From Marinococcus halophilus (GTDB lineage: Bacteria; Bacillota; Bacilli; Bacillales; Marinococcaceae), in assembly GCF_002265875.1 (NCBI RefSeq), contig NZ_NPFA01000008.1:67127-131126 (forward strand): 64,000 nucleotides of DNA. Reading direction: 5' to 3'. Made by a program: the position numbers and the translations under genes. Each line of letters starts with the position of its first letter. Position 1 is the first letter of the stretch. This document shows positions 40,325 to 50,792 of the stretch, piece after piece. A model generated the notes under the pieces. That model made no database searches. It was not told where the DNA came from and saw only the letters and a program-made list of their open reading frames with translations.

Positions 40325-40915
40325 ATGGAAGCACTCACGGTGCATGAAGGAAATACGGCTGTACTGGAAAGGGCTAATGTGGACACAGACCAGATTATTC
40401 CGAAGCAGTTCTTAAAGCGCGTGGAGCGTACTGGGTTCGGTCAATTTTTATTTTTCGACTGGCGTTTCAAGTCAGACGGGGAAGAAGACCCTTCTTTTGA
40501 ACTGAACTATCCATCGGCAGTCAATGCTTCGATTTTGATTGCTGATCACAATTTTGGTTCAGGCTCGTCGAGGGAACACGCCCCGTGGGCCCTTCAGGAC
40601 TATGGGTTTCGGGTTATTGTCGCACCCAGCTATTCAGATATTTTTTACAACAATTGTGTTAAAAACGGTATACTGCCGGTAAGACTGCCCGAAAATCAGG
40701 TTTATGAACTGATGCAGAACGGGAAGAATAGAGAGTACCACTTAACAGTAGATTTACAAAATCAGCAGATCTCTGATAAAAATGAAGGTTTTCAGGCGAC
40801 ATTTGAAATAGATCCTTATTGGAAAGAGATGCTGTTAAACGGATGGGATGAAATTAGTATTACGCTTCAATATGAAGAAGACATCGAAGCGTATGAAAAA
40901 CGGGTCAAAGTTTAA
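40325..40915 (+). CDS. leuD: 3-isopropylmalate dehydratase small subunit
   Basis: Swivel-domain partner of LeuC. 196 residues with NVDTDQIIPKQFLK, NFGSGSSREHAPWAL and FYNNCVKNGILPV. ATG at 40325 follows AAGGAGGG. Last gene of the ilvB-leuD operon; a terminator follows eight bases later. Confidence 0.97.
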   Translation: MEALTVHEGNTAVLERANVDTDQIIPKQFLKRVERTGFGQFLFFDWRFKSDGEEDPSFELNYPSAVNASILIADHNFGSGSSREHAPWALQDYGFRVIVAPSYSDIFYNNCVKNGILPVRLPENQVYELMQNGKNREYHLTVDLQNQQISDKNEGFQATFEIDPYWKEMLLNGWDEISITLQYEEDIEAYEKRVKV

Positions 40916-40922
40916 CGGGATA

Positions 40923-40950
40923 GGCGGCCCATAGCGGCCGTCTTCTTTTG
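40923..40950 (+). terminator. Terminator after leuD
   Basis: GGCGGCC / GGCCGTC stem (40923-40929 / 40936-40942, one wobble) followed by TTCTTTTG. Confidence 0.7.
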
Positions 40951-40991
40951 TACATTAAGATTTGCTGCATAGCTTTATACATATATATAAT

Positions 40992-41019
40992 TTGACCTGC
41001 CCGCCCGAAAATGTATGAT
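40992..41019 (+). promoter_or_regulatory. Putative promoter for ysoA
   Basis: TTGACC (40992-40997), 16-base spacer, TATGAT (41014-41019), 38 bases before the ysoA start. Confidence 0.55.
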
Positions 41020-41057
41020 CTACTGGCATAGCGGATTTGCACAGAAGGAGGCTTCAG

Positions 41058-42080
41058 ATGGGTAAAATGCCGAAGCAGAAGGTTGTTTCTTTCCCCGGAA
41101 CAGCCAGCCAATTGGTTAAGCAGGGACTTGAACAACTGAAAGCGGGGGAAAAAGAACAGGCAGTACATGTGTTTCGTCATGCACTGATGCATGACAGTGT
41201 TAACCCGGATGCTTCCTATGGTCTTCTGTTGGCGTATGCTGAAGCAGGGCAAATGCAGAAGGCAGCCGCATGGGGGGAAGAGCTGCTGCAAGACAGGACC
41301 AGTGATTTTCTCGAAATCCTGCAAGTATATGTGCCGGTCCTGGCCCAACTGGGCAGGTACGACCAGGTAGTTGAAACGCTGGACGAAGTACAGGAGACAA
41401 AAAGCATCCCCAGCCATCTTCGGGAGCAGTTCGAGGAGTTGTATACCCTGGCTGGCGGAATGATGCAGACGGAAGTTGATACAGAACAATATAATAATCC
41501 AATACTGGAGGACCGTTCTTCGCTGCCGGTGGAATGGGAAATGATACTTCAAATGGGCACGGAGGAGCAGAAACTGAATGTGTTAAACGTGCTTCGAAAA
41601 GAAGGGCCGGAAACATGGATGTCTGCGATAAGGGAGCTGCTTGCCCGCCCGGAGACTTCTCCTTTAATGAAGAGTTTCCTTCTGCTGCTCTTAAAGGACT
41701 GGCAGGTCGAGGAGACTATATGGGTGGAGAAGCTGGGAAGGAAAGGGGAATTTGCCCCCTCGACGCTGCCGGCTTTGGAAGAAAGCAGTTCATATAAGGA
41801 GTCCTCGTTTCTGCTGGACAGCTCGCTCAGCGACAAAGACCCGGTTCTTCTGCAGCATGCAAAAGAGCTGCTGCAGCAGCTGCTGTTGTACTACTATCCT
41901 TTCCCGCCTTCAGTCCAGATTGAAGTGCTGGCAGCAGTTCTGCACTTCGAGACGCTCCGGCAGTTTGAACCGCTCCCGGACGAACAGGGTATCAGGGATT
42001 TTTACGGGGTGGCTGAACCAGGATTTAAGTCGATGCAGCAGGAATATGAAAGGATTCAGGGGTTCATTCAGGAAATCTGA
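41058..42080 (+). CDS. ysoA: YsoA-like TPR protein
   Basis: 340 residues, cytosolic, no membrane segments. The first half has TPR-like helix pairs (LVKQGLEQLKAGEKEQAVHVFRHAL, DASYGLLLAYAEAGQMQKAAAWGEELL, LQVYVPVLAQLGRYDQVVETLDEV; about 17-110); the second half is helical and acidic without a known domain. Position between leuD and tig is that of B. subtilis ysoA, a TPR protein of unknown function. ATG at 41058 is seven bases after AAGGAGG; the in-frame ATG at 41037 lies upstream of that site. Confidence 0.78.
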   Translation: MGKMPKQKVVSFPGTASQLVKQGLEQLKAGEKEQAVHVFRHALMHDSVNPDASYGLLLAYAEAGQMQKAAAWGEELLQDRTSDFLEILQVYVPVLAQLGRYDQVVETLDEVQETKSIPSHLREQFEELYTLAGGMMQTEVDTEQYNNPILEDRSSLPVEWEMILQMGTEEQKLNVLNVLRKEGPETWMSAIRELLARPETSPLMKSFLLLLLKDWQVEETIWVEKLGRKGEFAPSTLPALEESSSYKESSFLLDSSLSDKDPVLLQHAKELLQQLLLYYYPFPPSVQIEVLAAVLHFETLRQFEPLPDEQGIRDFYGVAEPGFKSMQQEYERIQGFIQEI

Positions 42081-42147
42081 AACACCCCATTTGAGAGTAT
42101 TGTTTAATCCCTTGTGGGAGTAAGTTTAGCGGAAAATGATTCATTCA

Positions 42148-42175
42148 TTGAAATGGTTTAGTGTTATGTTATAAT
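42148..42175 (+). promoter_or_regulatory. SigA-type promoter for tig
   Basis: TTGAAA (42148-42153), 16-base spacer, TATAAT (42170-42175) with an extended TGT before the -10. Confidence 0.75.
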
Positions 42176-42223
42176 AGGGTAGTTGTTTACACGGTAGAAC
42201 CTAGTTATTTGGAGGGAATTTGA

Positions 42224-43561
42224 ATGAATGCCAGTTGGGAAAAGAAAGAAGGAAACCAGGGAGTCTTAACCGTAGACGTAGAGTCGGAACGGTTTGATAA
42301 AGCTCTGGATCAAGCATTTAATAAAGTGAAAAACGATGTATCTATTCCAGGATTCCGTAAAGGAAAAGTACCGCGGAAGCTTTTTGAAAGCCGTTTTGGA
42401 GTAGAGTCTTTATATCAGGACGCATTGGATATCCTGCTTCCGGATGTTTATGCCGAAGCAGTGGATGAAGCGGGGATTGAACCAGTTGACCGGCCGGAAA
42501 TTGATGTGGAAGAAGTGGAAAAGGGCAAAGACCTGAAATTCACAGCAACAGTTACCGTGAAGCCGGAAGTAGAGCTCGGCGAAATTAAAGGGCTTGAAGT
42601 AGAAGAGTTCGATACCTCTGTATCAGATGAAGAAGTGAATGAAGAGCTTGAAAATCTTCAAAGCAAATATGCAGATCTTGCCGTGGTCGAAGAAGGCGAA
42701 GTTCAGGACGGGGATACTGCTGTACTTGATTTCGAAGGCTTCGTAGACGGAGAAGCTTTTGAAGGCGGCAGTGCGGAAAATCATTCGCTTGAAATCGGCT
42801 CCGATTCCTTCATTCCAGGATTTGAAGAGCAGGTTGTAGGCATGCAGCCGGGTACAGAAAAAGACATTACGGTTACTTTTCCGGAAGAATACCATGCTGA
42901 AAACCTTGCCGGGCAAGAAGCTGTCTTCCATGTCAAACTTCATGAAATCAAGCGTAAAGAGCTTCCAGAGCTCGACGATGAATTCGCGAAGGACGTAGAA
43001 GAGCACGAAGCAGAAACACTCGACGAACTTAAAGAAGCAGTGCGCCATCAGCTCGAACATGATCGTGAGCATGAAAAAGAGCATCACGAGCGTGACACAG
43101 TAGTTGAACAAGCAGCGGAGAAAGCTTCAGCAGAAATTCCGCAGGCAATGATCAACACAGAATCCGACCGTATGCTTCAGGAATTCAGCCAGCGTCTCCA
43201 GTCCCAGGGAATGACTCTTGAAATGTATCAGCAGGTTACTGGTACGGACGAAGAAGGCATGAAAGAGCAGTTCCAGCCGGAAGCTGAAAAACGTGTCCGC
43301 ATGAATCTGACACTCGAAGCTGTAGCCGAGCAGGAAAACCTCGAAGCAAGTGAAGAAGACGTGGAAAACGAACTTCAAAAAATGGCTGACATGTACCAGC
43401 GTGATAAAGAAGAAATCCGCAGCCTCATCGAAATGCAGGGCGGCGTGGATATGTTGAAACAGGATCTTCGTCTGCAGCGTGCGATTGATTACCTTGTAGA
43501 GCACAGCAAAACTGTACCGAAGAAGGAAAAACCAGAAGCTGAAGAAGCCGAAAGCGAATAA
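42224..43561 (+). CDS. tig: Trigger factor
   Basis: Ribosome-bound chaperone and prolyl isomerase. 445 residues: N-terminal ribosome-binding domain with [17 protein letters not shown] (about 43-59), FKBP-type PPIase domain (about 150-240; [32 protein letters not shown]) and the helical C-terminal arms. The C-terminal half is unusually rich in Glu and Asp and the tail ends EEAEESE-like, fitting a salt-adapted cytoplasm. ATG at 42224 follows TGGAGGG. Flanked by its own promoter and terminator. Confidence 0.97.
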   Translation: MNASWEKKEGNQGVLTVDVESERFDKALDQAFNKVKNDVSIPGFRKGKVPRKLFESRFGVESLYQDALDILLPDVYAEAVDEAGIEPVDRPEIDVEEVEKGKDLKFTATVTVKPEVELGEIKGLEVEEFDTSVSDEEVNEELENLQSKYADLAVVEEGEVQDGDTAVLDFEGFVDGEAFEGGSAENHSLEIGSDSFIPGFEEQVVGMQPGTEKDITVTFPEEYHAENLAGQEAVFHVKLHEIKRKELPELDDEFAKDVEEHEAETLDELKEAVRHQLEHDREHEKEHHERDTVVEQAAEKASAEIPQAMINTESDRMLQEFSQRLQSQGMTLEMYQQVTGTDEEGMKEQFQPEAEKRVRMNLTLEAVAEQENLEASEEDVENELQKMADMYQRDKEEIRSLIEMQGGVDMLKQDLRLQRAIDYLVEHSKTVPKKEKPEAEEAESE

Positions 43562-43576
43562 GGCATAAATGCTGTA

Positions 43577-43613
43577 AAAATCCTGAGGGTGAAGTGTGCC
43601 TTCAGGATTTTTC
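43577..43613 (+). terminator. Terminator after tig
   Basis: AAATCCTGAGGG / CCTTCAGGATTT (43577-43588 / 43599-43610, wobble at the inner end) followed by TTCC. Confidence 0.75.
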
Positions 43614-43690
43614 CGCCTAAAACGCTCAAAACCCAATTGTTTTGACCTGCGCAGGGCGGAGGGTATTGTTTCGATTTCCATAGGAAAGTA

Positions 43691-43699
43691 TGATACAAT
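43691..43699 (+). promoter_or_regulatory. Extended -10 promoter for clpX
   Basis: TGA-TACAAT (TACAAT 43694-43699); no convincing -35. The remaining leader to 43888 holds two small hairpins (CAATCA/TGATTG at 43819-43837 and ACGCT/AGCGT at 43846-43861) and no gene. No CtsR heptad repeat was recognised. Confidence 0.45.
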
Positions 43700-43888
43700 T
43701 CAACTCAAGCGCAATAATTGTGTTATTTAAAAATCTCCTATATAGTAAACGAAGAATTAATATTTGTTTGTAGATAGAACAGAGAATATGCCGCGCTGAG
43801 AAGAATAGCTGGAAGGCTCAATCAGACGGTTTGATTGTATACATTACGCTGTTTCAAGCGTTTCATATTTAGGTGAGGGGTGAACCAG

Positions 43889-45163
43889 TTGATTAAATTC
43901 AATGAAGAAAAAGGTCAGTTGAAATGTTCCTTCTGTGGAAAAACTCAGGATCAGGTTCGTAAACTGGTCGCCGGGCCCGGGGTATACATTTGTGATGAAT
44001 GTATCGAACTGTGCACGGAGATCGTGGAAGAAGAATTAGGTTCAGAAGAAGAAGTGGAATTCGAAGAAATTCCGAAGCCGTACGAAATTAATGAGACACT
44101 TGATGATTATGTTATCGGCCAGGAAAGAGCGAAAAAATCACTTTCTGTAGCGGTCTATAATCACTACAAACGTGTAAATTCGACTAAGAAAACCGACGAT
44201 GTGGAGTTGGCCAAAAGTAATATAGCGCTTCTAGGCCCGACCGGTAGCGGGAAAACGTTATTAGCCCAGACGCTGGCCCGTATTCTGAACGTCCCGTTTG
44301 CGATCGCGGATGCGACTTCTTTAACAGAAGCAGGGTACGTAGGCGAAGACGTGGAAAATATTCTGCTGAAGTTGATCCAGGCAGCTGATTACGATACAGA
44401 AAAAGCTGAAAAAGGGATTATTTATATTGATGAAATCGATAAAGTAGCCCGTAAATCAGAAAACCCGTCTATTACTCGTGATGTGTCCGGGGAAGGGGTG
44501 CAGCAGGCCCTCCTGAAAATTCTGGAAGGAACAACAGCAAGTGTTCCACCGCAAGGCGGCAGAAAGCATCCTCATCAGGAATTCATCCAGATCGATACAA
44601 GCAACGTGCTTTTCATCTGCGGCGGTGCATTTGATGGTATCGAGCAGATTGTAAAAGAACGTCTCGGCCGTAAAATTATCGGTTTCGGAGCGGAATCTGA
44701 AAATGCAGAGATGGGCCACGATGAATACATGAGCCGGATTCTGCCGGAAGACCTGCTCCGTTATGGCCTGATTCCTGAATTTATCGGCCGTATCCCGGTT
44801 ATTTCCAGCTTGTCGCAATTGGACGAGGAAGCATTGATTGAAATTCTTACGCAGCCGAAAAACGCGCTCGTTAAGCAGTATCAGAAGCTGCTGGAAATGG
44901 ACGAAGTGGAGCTTGAATTCACTGAAGACGCGCTACGTGCGATTGCCCGCAAAGCAATTGAGCGTAAAACCGGGGCTCGGGGACTTCGTTCCATTATCGA
45001 AGGCATCATGCTTGATGTCATGTATGATCTGCCTTCCAAAGAAGAAATTGTTTCCTGCACTATTACAGCAGAAAGCGTAGATAGTGATGGATCCCCTCTT
45101 CTAAAAACAAAAGACGGCAAAGAAGTGACATTAAAACAGTACAAACCGAAAGAAAGTGCATAA
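43889..45163 (+). CDS. clpX: ATP-dependent Clp protease ATPase subunit ClpX
   Basis: AAA+ unfoldase that feeds ClpP. 424 residues: N-terminal C4 zinc domain ([11 protein letters not shown]...ICDECIELC), Walker A GPTGSGKT (about 115-122), Walker [10 protein letters not shown], sensor and the GAR motif [10 protein letters not shown] near the C-terminus. TTG at 43889, seven bases after GAGGGGTG, gives the usual [10 protein letters not shown] start; GTG at 43880 is inside the binding site. lonB, next in B. subtilis, is missing. Confidence 0.97.
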   Translation: MIKFNEEKGQLKCSFCGKTQDQVRKLVAGPGVYICDECIELCTEIVEEELGSEEEVEFEEIPKPYEINETLDDYVIGQERAKKSLSVAVYNHYKRVNSTKKTDDVELAKSNIALLGPTGSGKTLLAQTLARILNVPFAIADATSLTEAGYVGEDVENILLKLIQAADYDTEKAEKGIIYIDEIDKVARKSENPSITRDVSGEGVQQALLKILEGTTASVPPQGGRKHPHQEFIQIDTSNVLFICGGAFDGIEQIVKERLGRKIIGFGAESENAEMGHDEYMSRILPEDLLRYGLIPEFIGRIPVISSLSQLDEEALIEILTQPKNALVKQYQKLLEMDEVELEFTEDALRAIARKAIERKTGARGLRSIIEGIMLDVMYDLPSKEEIVSCTITAESVDSDGSPLLKTKDGKEVTLKQYKPKESA

Positions 45164-45201
45164 ACGGTTTTTCGCCTGAATGAAAAGGGACCTTATACAG
45201 A

Positions 45202-45232
45202 AACCCCCGCATCCGTATGGTGCGGGGGTTCT
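45202..45232 (+). terminator. Terminator after clpX
   Basis: AACCCCCGCA / TGCGGGGGTT perfect 10-bp GC-rich stem (45202-45211 / 45221-45230); weak T-run after it (CTGATTATTT). Confidence 0.75.
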
Positions 45233-45395
45233 GATTATTTATACATAGTATTTATACGCCACTTCCTGTCAATGAGTAATGTTTCATAGACAGTAAATTT
45301 ATAAATAGGATAAAATAAATAGTATACCTTTAGAACGTAACAACTGTATTATTGCCCAGCAAACGAACATAATTTGACGATAGAGGTGTTAATGA

Positions 45396-47729
45396 ATGCC
45401 AAATACAACCACGATCTCCATTCCGATGCTGCCGCTTCGCGGGCTGCTTGTTTTCCCTTCGATGGTGCTTCATTTGGATGTGGGAAGAGATAAATCAGTA
45501 GAAGCCCTTGAACAGGCTAATGCGAAAGACAGCCGCATTCTGCTCGTAACGCAGAAAGATTTATCAGTAGATAATCCGGGAGAAGCTGATGTGTATCATG
45601 TCGGTACGGTGGCAAAAATCAAGCAGATGCTGAAGCTTCCAAACGGAACTATCCGTGTGCTGGTGGAAGGTCTGGAACGCGCAGAAATAAAAGAGTTTAT
45701 CGACAAAGACGATTTTTTCGAAGTGGAAATGGAAGTACTGCCTACAGAAGAGCATACAGATTCGGCTGAAGAGCAGGCGCTTATGAGAAAAGCACTCGAG
45801 GCTTTTGAACAATACGCCACTGCCTCCAAGCGTATTTCCAGTGAAACAATACAGTCGGTGCAGGATATAGCAGGAGCTGACCGGCTCGCTGATATGATCA
45901 GTTCCCATCTGCCGTTAAAAGTGGCAGAGAAGCAGGAGCTGCTTGAACAGTTCACTGCATCGGAGCGGCTTCGTAAAATTATCGATATTCTGCAGAAAGA
46001 ACAAGAAGTATTAGGACTTGAAAACCAGATTGGCCAGCGCGTGAAAAAATCCATGGAAAAGACGCAGCGGGAATACTACCTGCGCGAACAAATGCGGGCC
46101 ATCCAAAAAGAACTCGGAGAATCTGATGGAAAAGAAAGCGAAGTCGATGAACTGCGGGAAAAAATTCAGCAGGCAAACATGCCGGAGCAGGTTCAGGAAA
46201 AGGCCGAAAGGGAGCTCCGGAGATACGAAAAAATGCCTGGGGCTTCTGCAGAGACTTCCGTTATCCGGACATATATCGAATGGCTTGTGGATATACCGTG
46301 GTATGAGGAAACTGAAGACCAGCTCGACATTAAGCGTGCCCAGCGTGTGCTCGACGAAGATCATTACGGCCTCGAAAAAGTCAAAGACCGGGTGCTCGAG
46401 CACTTAGCTGTACAACAGCTGACAGAATCAGTGAAGGGACCTATTTTGTGCCTTACCGGACCGCCAGGTGTTGGAAAAACATCCTTAGCACGTTCCATTG
46501 CCCGCTCGCTCGACCGTAACTTCACGAGAATGAGCCTCGGAGGCATCCGGGATGAAGCAGAGATACGCGGCCACCGAAGAACGTATGTCGGCGCTATGCC
46601 CGGACGCATTATTCAGGGCATGAAAAAAGCTGGAACTGTTAATCCGGTATTTCTGCTTGACGAGATCGACAAGATGGCAAGTGATTTCCGCGGAGACCCG
46701 TCCTCAGCCATGCTTGAAGTATTAGATCCGGAACAAAATAATACATTTGAAGATCATTATGTGGAAGAGCCGTACGACCTTTCCAAAACGATGTTTATCA
46801 CCACCGCCAACAATATGAATTCCATTCCTGAGCCGCTGCTTGACCGTATGGAGGTTATCCGAATAGCCGGGTATACCGAAGTTGAAAAAGAAGGCATCGC
46901 CAAAAATCACCTTGTAGAAAAGCAGATTAAAGAGAATGGCTTGACAAAGGGCAGTATTCAATTCCGGCAGGGGGCTCTTTTGAAGCTGATCCGCGAGTAC
47001 ACGAGAGAAGCAGGCGTCCGGGGACTGGAAAGAGAAATTGCAGCGGTTTGCCGGAAAGCAGCAAAGCTGATCGTTATGGGTGAAAATAAAAAGGTAGTAG
47101 TAACGCCAGGGAAAATTGAAGAACTGCTTGGACGTCCAAGATACCGCTATGGACGCGCGGAAGAAGAAGACCAGGTGGGGGCAGCTACCGGCCTTGCCTA
47201 TACCTCGGCTGGCGGCACAACTCTATCTATCGAAGTTTCTCTTGCAAAAGGAAACGGCCAGCTCCAGTTAACCGGAAAACTAGGCGATGTTATGAAAGAA
47301 TCCGCCCAGGCCGCTTTCAGCTATATTCGGGCAAAAGCGGACGATTGGGGAGTGGATCCTGATTTTCAGGAAAAATGGGATATTCATATCCACGTCCCGG
47401 AAGGAGCCACTCCAAAGGACGGGCCTTCCGCTGGTATTACGATTGCAACAGCCCTGGTGTCTGCATTGTCCGGACGAAAAGTGAAAAAGGAAGTAGGAAT
47501 GACCGGAGAAATCACTCTGCGCGGCAGAGTGCTGCCGATCGGCGGACTGAAGGAAAAATCAATGAGCGCCCACCGGGCCGGTCTAACGACGATCCTAATA
47601 CCGGCCGATAATGAAAAGGATCTGGAAGATATACCGGAGAGCATCAAAAAAGACATTACATTTATCACGGTGAAACATCTTGATGAAGTGTTAAAAGAAG
47701 CATTGGAGGAGAAACATGAAAGTTCATAA
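45396..47729 (+). CDS. lonA: ATP-dependent protease La
   Basis: Soluble AAA+ serine protease. 777 residues: N-terminal LON substrate domain ([23 protein letters not shown]), coiled coil, AAA+ core with Walker [10 protein letters not shown] (about 355) and [10 protein letters not shown], and the C-terminal protease domain with the Ser-Lys dyad ([10 protein letters not shown], Ser near 680; [14 protein letters not shown], Lys near 722). Absence of a transmembrane insert marks it as LonA, not LonB. ATG at 45396 after AGAGGTG. Overlaps engB by 14 bases. Confidence 0.97.
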   Translation: MPNTTTISIPMLPLRGLLVFPSMVLHLDVGRDKSVEALEQANAKDSRILLVTQKDLSVDNPGEADVYHVGTVAKIKQMLKLPNGTIRVLVEGLERAEIKEFIDKDDFFEVEMEVLPTEEHTDSAEEQALMRKALEAFEQYATASKRISSETIQSVQDIAGADRLADMISSHLPLKVAEKQELLEQFTASERLRKIIDILQKEQEVLGLENQIGQRVKKSMEKTQREYYLREQMRAIQKELGESDGKESEVDELREKIQQANMPEQVQEKAERELRRYEKMPGASAETSVIRTYIEWLVDIPWYEETEDQLDIKRAQRVLDEDHYGLEKVKDRVLEHLAVQQLTESVKGPILCLTGPPGVGKTSLARSIARSLDRNFTRMSLGGIRDEAEIRGHRRTYVGAMPGRIIQGMKKAGTVNPVFLLDEIDKMASDFRGDPSSAMLEVLDPEQNNTFEDHYVEEPYDLSKTMFITTANNMNSIPEPLLDRMEVIRIAGYTEVEKEGIAKNHLVEKQIKENGLTKGSIQFRQGALLKLIREYTREAGVRGLEREIAAVCRKAAKLIVMGENKKVVVTPGKIEELLGRPRYRYGRAEEEDQVGAATGLAYTSAGGTTLSIEVSLAKGNGQLQLTGKLGDVMKESAQAAFSYIRAKADDWGVDPDFQEKWDIHIHVPEGATPKDGPSAGITIATALVSALSGRKVKKEVGMTGEITLRGRVLPIGGLKEKSMSAHRAGLTTILIPADNEKDLEDIPESIKKDITFITVKHLDEVLKEALEEKHESS

Positions 47730-48297
47730 ATCGGAGCTGGTGATAAGCGCGGTCAGCCCTAAGCAGTACCCTGAGGGGGGGCTTCCGGAAATTGCTTTGG
47801 CCGGAAGGTCCAACGTAGGGAAGTCTTCATTTATTAATTCCCTGCTGGCAAGAAAAAATCTGGCCCGGACTTCCTCAAAACCCGGTAAAACACGCACGCT
47901 CAACTTTTATAATATCGAGGATCGTTTTTTGTTTGTAGACGTCCCCGGCTACGGCTACGCGAAAGTTTCAAAAAGTGAGCGGGCTGCCTGGGGCGAAATG
48001 ATGGAAGAATATCTTAAAAGCAGAGATGTGCTTAAAGCCGCTTTTTTGATTATTGATTTTCGCCACGAGCCGACAAAAGATGATATCGCGATGTACGATT
48101 ACCTGAAATTCCACGAGCTTCCGGTAGTCATTATCGCCACAAAGGCGGACAAAATTACAAAAAACAAACGTCCCCGGCATTTAAAGCGTGTCAAAGAAAC
48201 GCTTAATCTTAAATCAGAAGACCAGACGGTGGTGTTTTCTGCAGAAACTGCCCAGGGAAAAGATGAAGCGTGGCGGGCTATTGAGCAGTTTATTTGA
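47716..48297 (+). CDS. engB: Ribosome biogenesis GTPase EngB/YsxC
   Basis: GTPase needed for 50S subunit assembly (B. subtilis YsxC). 193 residues with G1 [13 protein letters not shown] (about 28-40), TRTLNFY switch I, G3 [10 protein letters not shown]4 TKADK and G5 FSAET. ATG at 47716 follows GGAGGAG within the end of lonA; the 14-base overlap indicates coupled expression. Essential in B. subtilis. Confidence 0.97.
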   Translation: MKVHKSELVISAVSPKQYPEGGLPEIALAGRSNVGKSSFINSLLARKNLARTSSKPGKTRTLNFYNIEDRFLFVDVPGYGYAKVSKSERAAWGEMMEEYLKSRDVLKAAFLIIDFRHEPTKDDIAMYDYLKFHELPVVIIATKADKITKNKRPRHLKRVKETLNLKSEDQTVVFSAETAQGKDEAWRAIEQFI

Positions 48298-48408
48298 AAA
48301 TAAAAAGTGGAAGTTATACATTGTAAAAGTGAGTGAATGATAAATAAAGCAGAAAAGAAACTGTCAGCCCTTGTTCACAAATTAACGCTAAAAGATAAAT
48401 AGTTGTGT

Positions 48409-48416
48409 GATACAAT
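48409..48416 (+). promoter_or_regulatory. Possible -10 region for the hem operon
   Basis: GA-TACAAT (TACAAT 48411-48416) preceded by TTGTG; no clear -35. It begins an approximately 90-base leader to hemA. No PerR box was recognised. Confidence 0.35.
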
Positions 48417-48510
48417 GGGTTGTGTGAAGAGTGGAATGTAAAAATAGAGTTGAACATCTGGTGGTTGCATTAAACATGGTATTGATGACGCAGGGGGTGA
48501 AGATACGAAC

Positions 48511-49911
48511 ATGCATATTATTGTCGCTGGATTAGACTATAAAACAACTCCAGTTGAAACGAGAGAACGATTGGCTTTTCAAGAGGATACGCTTCCTCAG
48601 GCACTGCAGGAGCTTCGTGATATGAAAAGTATCCTGGAATGCGTCATCGTATCTACTTGTAACCGGACAGAAGTGTATGCGGTCGTCGATCAGCTGCACA
48701 CAGGAAGACATTTTGTGAAAAAATTTCTCGGCCGCTGGTTTGAAATGCCGCAGGAAGAATTCGGTCCTTTCCTGAATATACGTGAAAATGATGCAGCAGT
48801 GCAGCATTTATTTCAGGTCACAAGCGGTCTGGATTCCATGGTGATCGGAGAAACGCAAATACTGGGACAGGTGAAAAATGCGCTTGCTACTGCCCATGAA
48901 AATGATACCACCGGCACAATATTTAACGAACTGTTTAAACGTGCAGTCACGTACGCCAAACGGGCCCATCACGAAACAGAAATTAATGACAATGCCGTTT
49001 CGGTCAGCTATGCGGCTGTAGAGCTTGGAAAAAAAGTAGTCGGCTCGTTCAAAAATAAACGCGTGCTTGTTCTGGGAGCCGGAAAGATGAGCGAATTGAC
49101 AGCTAAACACCTGCATTCGGGCGGTGCTGCCGAAGTGACGGTGTTTAACCGCACGTACGAAAAAGCAGAACAGATTGCCAGACAGTTTAATGGAAAAGCA
49201 AAATCGATGGATGAGCTTACTAATGCGCTTGTACAGGCAGACGTGTTGATTTCCTCCACGGGATCGGATGCGTATGTACTGAGTAAAGAACAGGTTGCTT
49301 CCGCTAACAAGAAACGAAAAGGCAAGCCGCTGTTTATGGTGGATATTGCTGTGCCAAGAGATCTTGATCCGGCACTGAATCAGCTCGATAACGTTTTTCT
49401 GTATGACATTGATGATCTGCAGGATATCGTAAATTCCAATATGGAGGAACGTAAAAAAGCTGCGGCACTGATGGAGAGAATGATCCATGCCGAAGTGTCG
49501 GACTTCAAGGACTGGGTACACACGCTCGGAGTGGTGCCGGTGATTTCAGCTCTGCGCACAAAAGCTTTGGCAATCCAGGCAGATACTATGGAAAGCGTAG
49601 AGCGTAAACTTCCGGAGCTTACGGAACGGGAGAAAAAAGTATTGCGCAAGCATACGAAAAGTATCATTAATCAAATGATCAAGGATCCGATAACAAAAGC
49701 AAAAGAAATGGCTGATAATAACGATGCAGAAGAAATGCTGCAGCTGTTTACTGAAATCTTTGCACTTGAAGAGGAAGTAGAAGAAGCAAGAGCAGCAGAG
49801 GAGCGCCAAATACGCAAGGAAGAAGCGGAGGAGGAATGGAATGCCTCTAGAGAATCACGCGGATTCCGCCTTCCGTATGCTTACGCGACAGACGTCGCTG
49901 TTCGTTCCTAA
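48511..49911 (+). CDS. hemA: Glutamyl-tRNA reductase
   Basis: Reduces glutamyl-tRNA to glutamate-1-semialdehyde, the first committed step of C5 haem synthesis. 466 residues: catalytic Cys50 in STCNRTE, conserved His in [12 protein letters not shown] region, NADPH site [14 protein letters not shown] (about 188-201) and the C-terminal dimerisation helices. The C-terminal tail after about 420 is very acidic, then ends in a basic stretch. ATG at 48511 follows GGGGGTGA. First gene of hemAXCDBL. Confidence 0.97.
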   Translation: MHIIVAGLDYKTTPVETRERLAFQEDTLPQALQELRDMKSILECVIVSTCNRTEVYAVVDQLHTGRHFVKKFLGRWFEMPQEEFGPFLNIRENDAAVQHLFQVTSGLDSMVIGETQILGQVKNALATAHENDTTGTIFNELFKRAVTYAKRAHHETEINDNAVSVSYAAVELGKKVVGSFKNKRVLVLGAGKMSELTAKHLHSGGAAEVTVFNRTYEKAEQIARQFNGKAKSMDELTNALVQADVLISSTGSDAYVLSKEQVASANKKRKGKPLFMVDIAVPRDLDPALNQLDNVFLYDIDDLQDIVNSNMEERKKAAALMERMIHAEVSDFKDWVHTLGVVPVISALRTKALAIQADTMESVERKLPELTEREKKVLRKHTKSIINQMIKDPITKAKEMADNNDAEEMLQLFTEIFALEEEVEEARAAEERQIRKEEAEEEWNASRESRGFRLPYAYATDVAVRS

Positions 49912-49926
49912 GAGAGGGGCGTCAGG

Positions 49927-50757
49927 ATGGTTGCAGCCGAAGGAATTATTTATATTTTAACGATTGTACTATACGGCCTGAGCGTCCTTTGCTACTTCGT
50001 TGATTTTTCCCAGACCAACCGGAAGGTGAACCGACTCGCCTTCTGGTTGCTTTCTATTGTCTGGGCGTCGCAGACGGCCTTTTTAGTACTTAGAATAATT
50101 ATGTATGACCGTGCGCCCGTAATAACGCCTTTTGAAGGCATGTACTTCTACGCCTGGTCTCTTGTAACCATTTCACTTATTGTGAATTGGTTTTTTCGAA
50201 TGGATGTACTGGTTTTCTTTTTAAATGTGATCGGTTTTTTACTGATGACGTTCAGCTCGTTTTCGTTTAATGGCGATATCCCAAACGAGCTTGAAACACT
50301 GCTGCTATCTGAAACGCTCGTTGTGCATATAATTTTTATTCTGCTTTCTTATGCTTCGTTCACACTGGCATTTGTATTCTCAGCGATGTATGTGCTGCAG
50401 CACCAGCTTTTAAAAAGAAAGCTGTGGGGGAAACGGTTAATCAGGATGGAGAACCTTCCGAAAATGGAAAAGCTGGCAGGCACGACCACAGTGATCGGAG
50501 TCCCTCTTTTATTCGCAGGGCTGGTCTTTGGTTTTCTCTGGGCAGGCAGGTGGTACGATGCTCTTCCCTGGCAGGATGCGAAAGTGATTGGCTCGATCAT
50601 TCTTCTTAGTTTTTACAGCACGTATATTTATTTACTGGCTGTTCATCATTGGCGCGGTTACCGAATGGCGCTTTTAAATGTTGCTTGTTTTGTGGTTTTA
50701 CTGATTAATTATTTTATCTCCAGTGATTTGAGTCAGTTTCATATATGGTACTTATAA
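49927..50757 (+). CDS. hemX: HemX, cytochrome c assembly-type membrane protein
   Basis: 276 residues, about eight hydrophobic segments, with the CcsA/CcmC-like region (GMYFYAWSL; HIIFILLSYASFTLAFVFSAMYVLQ; WAGRWYDALPWQDAKVIGSI) ending in HHWRGYRMALLN. In B. subtilis HemX lowers the cellular level of HemA. Fifteen bases after hemA; ATG at 49927 follows AGAGGGG. Confidence 0.92.
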   Translation: MVAAEGIIYILTIVLYGLSVLCYFVDFSQTNRKVNRLAFWLLSIVWASQTAFLVLRIIMYDRAPVITPFEGMYFYAWSLVTISLIVNWFFRMDVLVFFLNVIGFLLMTFSSFSFNGDIPNELETLLLSETLVVHIIFILLSYASFTLAFVFSAMYVLQHQLLKRKLWGKRLIRMENLPKMEKLAGTTTVIGVPLLFAGLVFGFLWAGRWYDALPWQDAKVIGSIILLSFYSTYIYLLAVHHWRGYRMALLNVACFVVLLINYFISSDLSQFHIWYL

Positions 50758-50792
50758 TAAATAAGGATGCTTAGAAAGGAATGGCTAGACGC

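Noticed and set aside
43612-43888. CtsR operator upstream of clpX
   Set aside because: No tandem heptad repeat GGTCAAA was found.
48372-48420. Rex or PerR operator before hemA
   Set aside because: Only half-sites (TTCACAA, TTGTG..ACAA) are seen; neither full consensus is present.
48808-49521. 237-codon - strand frame opposite hemA
   Set aside because: Antisense shadow of hemA with no recognisable domain or ribosome binding site.
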